A stretch of 43,491 bases of DNA from Pelagibacteraceae bacterium (GTDB taxonomy: Bacteria > Pseudomonadota > Alphaproteobacteria > HIMB59 > GCA-002718135): the NCBI GenBank assembly GCA_017639935.1, contig JAGFWP010000012.1, positions 1 through 43,491 on the forward strand, written 5' to 3'. The notes beneath the pieces were generated by a model. That model saw only the letters and a program-made list of their open reading frames with translations, was not told the origin of the DNA and did not search any database. Shown here piece after piece: positions 38,309 to 43,491 of the stretch. Positions within the stretch are counted from its first letter, which is position 1, and every line of letters begins with the position of its first letter. The position numbers and the translations under genes were made by a program.

Positions 38309-39643
38309 ATGTCAAATTTATATCACAATGATATTTATAAATTTGAAGAGCCAGTAAAAAGTTATTGGGAAAGCACAACTACTTCAAATTACAAATATGA
38401 AAAGTTAAGTAAGAATATTAAAACAAACATTGTGGTAATTGGTGCTGGATACACAGGAATTTCATGCGCATTAACTTTAGCAAAGAAATATGATGAAGAT
38501 GTTGTTTTGCTTGAAGCTGGGCACATTGGCTGGGGTTCTTCAGCTCGAAATGCTGGTTTTTGCTGCATTCCTCCTGCAAAAATGTCAGTTGCAAAAATGT
38601 TTAAAAAATATGGCAAAGAAGAAACAAAGAAATTTTTCAAAAATACCATTGAGGGATCAAATTTTACAAAAGACTTAATAAAAGAATACAAAATTGATTG
38701 TGATTTGACTGGTGACTGTAATTATGAAGTAGCTCCTCATCCAAGTTATTTTGAATCCATCAAAGAAGAGGCCTTGATATATAAAAATGAATTTGGAATA
38801 GAGACTGAAGTATACTCACAAGAAGAATTTAATGAAATTGGTCATACTGGAGAAGAACAGTTTGGAGCGTTTTCCTACAAACCTGGGTTTGCAATTAATC
38901 CCTTAAAACTTTTATTGGGTTTAGCTGAACAAGCCAAAAAGGCGGGAGTTCTAATTTATCAGAAAAGTAAAGTAACCAAAATTGAAAAAAAATTAGAAAA
39001 ATTTAATGTCATTGCAAACGGTCATATTATCACATCAAACAAAATTGTTATGGCAACTAATGGTTTCTACAAAGATGACTTATTTCCTGATTTAAACAAT
39101 ATGATTTTGCCTGTTATTTCTAACATAATAATAACAAGACCGCTTACAAATGAAGAGGTAAAGTCCCATAATTTTGTTACTCACAATCCTATTTTAAATC
39201 TTAGAAATCTGCTTTTCTACTATAGGTTATTGAAAGATAATCGTTTTTTATTCGGAGCTAGAGGTGACTTAATTGGTAGCGATCAATCATCTCTATTAAA
39301 ATCAAAAAAAATGGAAAAACAAATGAAAAGCATTTTCCCAAATTGGAAACACGTTGAGATTGATTTCTATTGGAGAGGTCTTGTCGCAGTAACAAGAAAA
39401 TTAACACCATCCATAGGAAAATTAAATGATGATGAAATTTACTATAGTTTTGGCTATCAAGCTAATGGCGTTAATACTGCTCCTTGGTCTGGCAATGAAC
39501 TAGCAAAGCTAATTTTTTCCAATAGTAAAGAACTAAACATATCTAAATTTTATCAAAGTTTGCCTAAAAAATACCCTTTTCCTTTCTTGCGACTTTTGTA
39601 TTTTCGAATAGCCTGTCTGTATTATGGCCTCATAGACAGATAA
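38309..39643 (+). CDS. FAD-dependent amine oxidase, PuuB/OrdL-like, second copy
   Basis: A 444-residue DAO-family flavoprotein with VIGAGYTG (43-50) and the flavin block GWGSSARNAGFCC. It is a clear but distant relative of the oxidase at 34245-35567: same layout, different flavin-site residues (GFCCIPP in place of GQLGIG), so a different substrate is likely. The agmatine deiminase-like gene starts 9 bases downstream and is probably cotranscribed. The promoter is predicted to yield a leaderless message under a palindromic operator. Substrate not assignable beyond an amine or N-substituted amino acid. Confidence 0.84.
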   Translation: MSNLYHNDIYKFEEPVKSYWESTTTSNYKYEKLSKNIKTNIVVIGAGYTGISCALTLAKKYDEDVVLLEAGHIGWGSSARNAGFCCIPPAKMSVAKMFKKYGKEETKKFFKNTIEGSNFTKDLIKEYKIDCDLTGDCNYEVAPHPSYFESIKEEALIYKNEFGIETEVYSQEEFNEIGHTGEEQFGAFSYKPGFAINPLKLLLGLAEQAKKAGVLIYQKSKVTKIEKKLEKFNVIANGHIITSNKIVMATNGFYKDDLFPDLNNMILPVISNIIITRPLTNEEVKSHNFVTHNPILNLRNLLFYYRLLKDNRFLFGARGDLIGSDQSSLLKSKKMEKQMKSIFPNWKHVEIDFYWRGLVAVTRKLTPSIGKLNDDEIYYSFGYQANGVNTAPWSGNELAKLIFSNSKELNISKFYQSLPKKYPFPFLRLLYFRIACLYYGLIDR

Positions 39644-39652
39644 TTAGAATCA

Positions 39653-40681
39653 ATGACTCCTTATGAACAAAATTTTAAAGTGCCTGGAAGATTTGAAGAA
39701 CATGAATGTACTTTCATTACTTGGCCCTGCAAAGATTCAGATCTAGAAATTTCTAATTATGAAAACGAGATAGTGATATTTGCAGAAAAGCTATCCAGGT
39801 TTGAAAAAGTAGTCGTAATTACAGATCCTTCAAATTTTAATGAAGCATTTGAAAAATGCAATAATTTTGCATTAATTTGGTCTATACCTACTGAATTTTC
39901 ATGGATAAGGGACAACGGACCTATTTTTATAAAAAATGACAAAGCAGAAGTAGCCGGGGTGCATTTTAAATTTAATGGATGGGGAAACAAGTTTGGAAAA
40001 TGCGAATCAATTAAACAATTACCAAAACATCTAATAGATAAATTAATAATTAATCGTTTTACTTCTGACTTGATCCTAGAAGGAGGAGGAGTAACCTTTG
40101 ACGGTCAAGGCACAATGATAACTACTGAACAAATGCTTATGAACAAAAATAGGAATCCAACTTTTTCAAAAAAACAAATTGAAGATGAAGTAAGAGATTT
40201 ATTAGGTATTCAAAAAGTAATTTGGTTAAAAAAAGGTTTAGTCGAGGATGAGGGAACTGATGGTCATGTTGATTGTGTAGCTGAATGTCTTGCTCCTAAT
40301 AAAGTTTTAGTGCAAACAGTATATGATAAGAATAATCCAAACTATGAACTACTGAAAATTAATATGGAAATACTTAAAACAGAAAAGGATGCTCAAGGAA
40401 ATAAATTAGAAATTATTGAAATGCCTTATCTCCCCTACTTTCCAGAACTGCATAATAATACTCAATATGTTTCCCCCTACACCAACTACTATGTGGCTAA
40501 TAAATCTGTATTGGTACCAGAGGTAAATCCAAAACTTGATGATAAGGCTTATAAGTTAATTCAAGATATCTATGTAGATCGAACAATAGTTCCTGTTCCG
40601 GCATTTTATCAAGCAATTGGTGGTGGTGGCCCTGGATGCATCACTCAACAATTACCCAAGGGCAAAAATATATGTGTTTAG
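39653..40681 (+). CDS. Agmatine deiminase family protein, diverged paralogue A
   Basis: A 342-residue member of the agmatine deiminase / peptidyl-arginine deiminase family (guanidino-modifying superfamily). The catalytic set appears present: Asp87 (WIRDNGP), His205 and Asp207 (GTDGHVD), Cys329 (GGGGPGCITQQ). In authentic agmatine deiminases the last block reads GGGNxHC; here Asn and His are replaced by Gly-Pro-Gly spacing, and ILEGGGVTFDGQG replaces ILEGGSIHxDG. Substrate specificity may therefore differ from agmatine. Forms an operon with the FAD oxidase upstream. Confidence 0.85.
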   Translation: MTPYEQNFKVPGRFEEHECTFITWPCKDSDLEISNYENEIVIFAEKLSRFEKVVVITDPSNFNEAFEKCNNFALIWSIPTEFSWIRDNGPIFIKNDKAEVAGVHFKFNGWGNKFGKCESIKQLPKHLIDKLIINRFTSDLILEGGGVTFDGQGTMITTEQMLMNKNRNPTFSKKQIEDEVRDLLGIQKVIWLKKGLVEDEGTDGHVDCVAECLAPNKVLVQTVYDKNNPNYELLKINMEILKTEKDAQGNKLEIIEMPYLPYFPELHNNTQYVSPYTNYYVANKSVLVPEVNPKLDDKAYKLIQDIYVDRTIVPVPAFYQAIGGGGPGCITQQLPKGKNICV

Positions 40682-40799
40682 GAAAATAACCCTGTTAATT
40701 TTTTTAAGCTTTGCTGTTCTTGCGTGCAATGAACAAATTGACAGAAAAGGCAAGAAAGGTGATTTTTTGTTTCGAAAATGCGCTAAGTGCAAGAATTAA
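40674..40799 (+). pseudogene. Truncated cytochrome c-like lipoprotein remnant
   Basis: A 41-codon frame with GTG start overlaps the end of the deiminase gene by 8 bases. It encodes a hydrophobic signal with lipobox VLAC, a short Lys-rich linker, and ends GDFLFRKCAKCKN before TAA. That C-terminus looks like the first helix and haem-binding start of a class I cytochrome c (F-x-K-C-x-x-C-H), but the axial His is replaced by Lys and the rest of the domain is missing. It may be a decayed lipoprotein cytochrome, or a genuine small lipoprotein. Confidence 0.5.
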
Positions 40800-40820
40800 T
40801 TAATTACAAAACAATAAAAC

Positions 40821-40860
40821 AACCATATTAAAAAAACCTTACTTATTTTAATTGATGGTT
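40821..40860. terminator. AT-rich inverted repeat between convergent genes, possible bidirectional terminator
   Basis: Left arm AACCATATTAAAA (40821-40833) pairs with right arm TTTTAATTGATGGTT (40846-40860) with a two-base bulge. It lies between the deiminase/remnant on plus and the DmdA/GcvT-like gene on minus. A and T runs are present on both sides of the loop, but GC is low and the stem is interrupted, so support is moderate. Confidence 0.4.
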
Positions 40861-40862
40861 TA

Positions 40863-42032
40863 TTAATTAATTTTTTGAGACGGAACTTTTTTCTTTGAAT
40901 CTATAAAAGGAATTTTTGTAGTGATGCCCTTGAGTGTTCCTTCAGTTGATTGGATCTCCAATTCAATGCCTGGTTCTGAAAAGTCTGTTGGCACCCAGAC
41001 ATAGCCGATATTTTGTTCGAGCCTTGGTGACCATGCAAGACTCGTTATTTTACCAATTTGTTTTCCCTTTTTGTGTACTGGCCAAGAATCTTCTATCCAT
41101 AACACGGTTCTTACCATTTCTACTTTGATGCCTATCAATTTATTTTGTATCCCCTCCTGCTTTATTTTTGCTAAAGCTTCCTTACCTATAAAATCCGCAC
41201 TTTGGTCTTCCACTAAACGCTCCAAACCCATAATTTGATAGGGGTTGTTTTTGATAGTCATATCTTGACCATGGTTCATAATTCCCGCTTCAATTTTTCT
41301 AGCTTCACATGGTGCTATCACTCTTATATTATGAGGCTTGCCGGCTTCCATAATTCTTTCCCACAACTCATTTCCACGTGAGGGATCTCGAAGATAAATT
41401 TCAAATCCTATTTCTCCCGTCCAACCTGTTCGACTGATGACAACAGGTATGCCATCAAGATCTGTTTCCAAGGTCCAGTAATACCGTACTTGTAATATTT
41501 TCTCTCCAAATAGGGCTTGCATAACCTTTATTGATTTAGGTCCCTGCACTTGTACTGGATAAACTTCTGGTTCCGTCACTTTCACTTTTAATCCTGAATT
41601 GATTGCAGCGCCAAGGGCGTACAAACCTGTGTCATTATTAGCAAGAGCCATCCACCATTGATTTTCTCCTATGCGCATTAATACAGGATCATTCACTATT
41701 CCACCATCTGGTGCAGTAACCAGCATATATTTTCCTTGTCCTACAGCGCATTTTGTCAAATCGCGGCAAGTTAAACTATTTGTGAACTCTGAAGCGTCTG
41801 GCCCTGTTATTTCGACAATTCGCTCGACACTCACATCCCACAAAGTGACATCATTGATTAGGGACCAGTATTCTTTTACAGGATCGTCATAGTACTCTGG
41901 TAAGTACATATGGCAATATATGCCATATGCTTTCGCGCCGTATTTTTGGGTAGATTCAAAGAAAGGGGATTTTCTATCCCAGGCACCAAAATACAATTTT
42001 GTGTAGTTATTAGTTTCTAATCGTTTCTCCAT
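40863..42032 (-). CDS. DmdA/GcvT-like folate-dependent aminomethyltransferase family protein
   Basis: A 389-residue protein with the GcvT fold and C-terminal barrel. Blocks such as TLWDVSVERIVEITGPDA, GGIVNDPVLMRI and VYPVQVQGPKS resemble the DMSP demethylase (DmdA) side of the family more than glycine-cleavage T protein; no gcvH or gcvP is near. The expected chemistry is transfer of a one-carbon or methyl group from an N- or S-methyl substrate to tetrahydrofolate. Codon use is richer in G+C than its neighbours: sample 60-base lines give 40-48 percent, against 23 percent in one line of the adjacent deiminase, suggesting acquisition by transfer. It diverges from deiminase B. Confidence 0.75.
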   Translation of the reverse strand: MEKRLETNNYTKLYFGAWDRKSPFFESTQKYGAKAYGIYCHMYLPEYYDDPVKEYWSLINDVTLWDVSVERIVEITGPDASEFTNSLTCRDLTKCAVGQGKYMLVTAPDGGIVNDPVLMRIGENQWWMALANNDTGLYALGAAINSGLKVKVTEPEVYPVQVQGPKSIKVMQALFGEKILQVRYYWTLETDLDGIPVVISRTGWTGEIGFEIYLRDPSRGNELWERIMEAGKPHNIRVIAPCEARKIEAGIMNHGQDMTIKNNPYQIMGLERLVEDQSADFIGKEALAKIKQEGIQNKLIGIKVEMVRTVLWIEDSWPVHKKGKQIGKITSLAWSPRLEQNIGYVWVPTDFSEPGIELEIQSTEGTLKGITTKIPFIDSKKKVPSQKIN

Positions 42033-42276
42033 ATCTACATTTATAATATTTTATTTTAAATTTATATCTTTCCCAATTTCTGATTAATGTAAAATCTTTT
42101 ATTAATTTTTCGTTTTTTATTGATTTAAATCAATTTATCAATACTTTCTCGTGATCAAAAAGTTATCCTTCAATATCCCTTCTGGTTGTTGGTAGGATAA
42201 CGATACTGATTAAATAAAATAAAAAGGTTTTAATAATTAATAGTTAATTTTTTTTTAAATAAATAATCATATTATT
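42033..42276. promoter_or_regulatory. Divergent regulatory region between DmdA/GcvT-like gene and deiminase B
   Basis: A 244-base spacer, the longest in the window. It holds the FNR-type box described separately and a 6-bp inverted repeat TTATCC / GGATAA at 42163-42168 and 42195-42200, enclosing a pyrimidine-then-GT-rich loop. No match to glycine, SAM or other riboswitch cores was recognised on either strand. Promoters for both genes should lie here but no near-consensus pair was found. Confidence 0.45.
42120..42133. promoter_or_regulatory. FNR/CRP-family box TTGAT-N4-ATCAA
   Basis: TTGATTTAAATCAA is an exact match to the FNR-type consensus TTGAT-N4-ATCAA, extended by one more symmetric base pair on each side. 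It is 87 bases upstream of the DmdA/GcvT-like ATG and 143 bases upstream of the deiminase B ATG. FNR, FixK, Anr and DNR regulators share this site, so it points to oxygen, nitric oxide or redox control, with the regulator unknown. Confidence 0.55.
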
Positions 42277-43335
42277 ATGATAAATACTGCTTTTATGTCA
42301 CCTAAAGAGCAAAATTACAGTATGCCTGCTGAATGGGAGAAACATGAATGTTGTTGGATGCAGTGGCCACATGATAATCAAGATTTTGATGGATATGGCA
42401 GTGTACCAACTTGGTCTCATTTTGACATTGAAAAAGGTAGAATAGCTTGGGCAAATGTCGCCAGTAAAATTTCTGAATTTGAAAAAGTTAAAATGATTGT
42501 TCATCCCAACAATATTGTAAATGCATCAAAATTATTAAATGAAAAAGTTGAAATTCTCAATTTTAAAAATGATGATGCCTGGGCAAGAGATAGTGGTGCA
42601 ATTTTTCTATTAAATAAAGAAAAGAAACTGGGCGGTGTAGATTGGGAATTTAATGGATGGGGAAAATTTTCTCCATATGATTCTGATAATAAAATTGCAA
42701 AATTTATGATTGAAAATGCAAATGCAACCTATTTTAAAAATGATATGATTCTTGAAGGAGGATCTATTCATACGGACGGAGATGGGACCTTGCTTACTAC
42801 TGAACAATGTTTGTTAAATAAAAATAGGAATCCTGAGTTTTCACAAGAACAAATTGAAGGAAATTTAAAAGACTATCTTGGAGTAAATAAAATCATATGG
42901 TTAAAAAATGGTACGGATGAAGGCACAGATGGTCATATTGATAATATGGCTTGCTTTGTTGCGCCTGGAAAAATTTTAGCGCTATCCTGTTCGGATAAAC
43001 AAGATACTTTTTATGATAAAATTAATGAAAATTTGGAAATACTTAAGACATCCGTGGATAGTAAGGGTAGGGTTTTAGAAATAATTGAATTGGAAATGCC
43101 ATATAAGAGACTAATTCCTAATGATGATGAACCTAGTTCATACATCAACTTTTACATTGCTAATAAGGGTATAGTAATGCCATCATTTGATGATGAGAAG
43201 GCTGATAATAATGCTCAAAAAATAATAGAAGAAATCTTTCCTAATAGAAAAGTTATTGCTATTAATGGGATAGATATATCAATGGGCGGAGGAAACGTTC
43301 ATTGCATAACTCAACAACAACCATTAAGTGTTTGA
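42277..43335 (+). CDS. aguA: Agmatine deiminase (paralogue B, canonical active site)
   Basis: A 352-residue enzyme expected to hydrolyse agmatine to N-carbamoylputrescine and ammonia. It matches plant and bacterial agmatine iminohydrolases in MPAEWEKHE, DDAWARDSG (Asp105), MILEGGSIHTDGDGT, EGTDGHIDN (His220, Asp222) and GGGNVHCITQQQP (Cys343). An internal ATG at 42295 (MSPKEQNYSMP) is an alternative start and aligns well with paralogue A. No Shine-Dalgarno is visible at either. AguB, the next enzyme, is not in the window. Confidence 0.92.
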   Translation: MINTAFMSPKEQNYSMPAEWEKHECCWMQWPHDNQDFDGYGSVPTWSHFDIEKGRIAWANVASKISEFEKVKMIVHPNNIVNASKLLNEKVEILNFKNDDAWARDSGAIFLLNKEKKLGGVDWEFNGWGKFSPYDSDNKIAKFMIENANATYFKNDMILEGGSIHTDGDGTLLTTEQCLLNKNRNPEFSQEQIEGNLKDYLGVNKIIWLKNGTDEGTDGHIDNMACFVAPGKILALSCSDKQDTFYDKINENLEILKTSVDSKGRVLEIIELEMPYKRLIPNDDEPSSYINFYIANKGIVMPSFDDEKADNNAQKIIEEIFPNRKVIAINGIDISMGGGNVHCITQQQPLSV

Positions 43336-43340
43336 AATAT

Positions 43341-43491
43341 ATGAATATATTTATTAAGTCTAAAAAACACTACGATAAAGCTAATGAAAGTTACTTCAAG
43401 CATATGATTTTTGCTCTTGTTGTTTCTTTTAACCTATTAAAAACGTCTTTAATGGCCGCAATACACTCTGTAATTCCCGCTTTATTTGAAA
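43341..43491 (+). CDS. DUF6356-like small protein, N-terminal fragment cut by window edge
   Basis: Starts 5 bases after aguA and runs off the window after 50 codons. It begins MNIFIKSKKHYDKANESY, then FKHMIFAL, a hydrophobic stretch and AIHSVIPALFE. This arrangement (ESYxxHMxFA...HxxxPxLFE) is that of DUF6356 proteins, small membrane-associated alphaproteobacterial proteins of unknown function. Family recall is from pattern only. Confidence 0.6.
   Translation, partial: MNIFIKSKKHYDKANESYFKHMIFALVVSFNLLKTSLMAAIHSVIPALFE

Noticed and set aside
42033-42276. Possible glycine or SAM riboswitch upstream of the GcvT-like gene or aguA
   Set aside because: No core sequences of these classes were found on either strand; the only features are a palindrome matching FNR sites and a short inverted repeat.
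1-43491. CRISPR arrays, insertion sequences, integrase or phage genes
   Set aside because: No regularly spaced repeats, transposase or integrase motifs were found anywhere in the window.

Overview
The window is a gene-dense, AT-rich bacterial chromosome segment with no intergenic gap over 300 bases. The best reading is a streamlined marine alphaproteobacterium of the SAR11 / HIMB59 (AEGEAN-169) type. This placement is an inference. It rests on low G+C, very short spacers, an alphaproteobacterial DksA with a single cysteine in its finger, a candidate GTTC-N7-GTTC LexA box upstream of recA, a short Psd with an FGS cleavage site, and a DUF6356-like gene at the right edge. No insertion sequence, CRISPR array, phage gene or rRNA was seen.

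Layout, left part (1-24651). A minus-strand run goes rlmE, guaA, a thioredoxin-like gene, a YfgM-like gene, a BamB-like lipoprotein gene and der (cut by the window edge). A plus-strand RND efflux pair (adaptor and permease) follows. Next come psd-pssA (minus), a LOG-family gene plus icd (plus), alaS (minus), and recA (minus) with a clear intrinsic terminator. dksA, moaA and nadK follow on plus, then a cinA-like gene and tRNA-Leu(UAA) on minus. A plus-strand housekeeping run closes this part: map, purB, an NRDE/TANGO2 gene, bolA, grxD and rarD.

Middle part (24648-34248). Eight minus-strand genes lie head to tail: parA-like, glmU, class II DAHP synthase, nadE, gltX, cimA, trmJ and rpsD. Several of these genes touch or overlap. 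A Sua5-type threonylcarbamoyl-AMP synthase follows on plus. The DAHP synthase start carries a 23-bp tandem duplication that creates an eight-codon upstream frame overlapping the real start codon.

Right part (34245-43335) is an accessory catabolic island. It holds two PuuB-like FAD amine oxidases, a PuuA-like glutamine synthetase homologue, a Rieske oxygenase, two diverged agmatine deiminase paralogues and a DmdA/GcvT-like folate-dependent protein. That last gene is visibly richer in G+C than its neighbours. The gene families together suggest use of a polyamine, guanidino compound or N-methylated amine as a nitrogen and carbon source. AguB, PuuC and PuuD are absent from the window, so the pathway is not a standard one as seen here. 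Two regulatory sites stand out. One is a palindrome lying on a near-consensus, apparently leaderless promoter between the Rieske gene and the second oxidase. The other is a perfect FNR-type box between the DmdA/GcvT-like gene and the second deiminase. A cytochrome c-like lipoprotein remnant sits behind the first deiminase.
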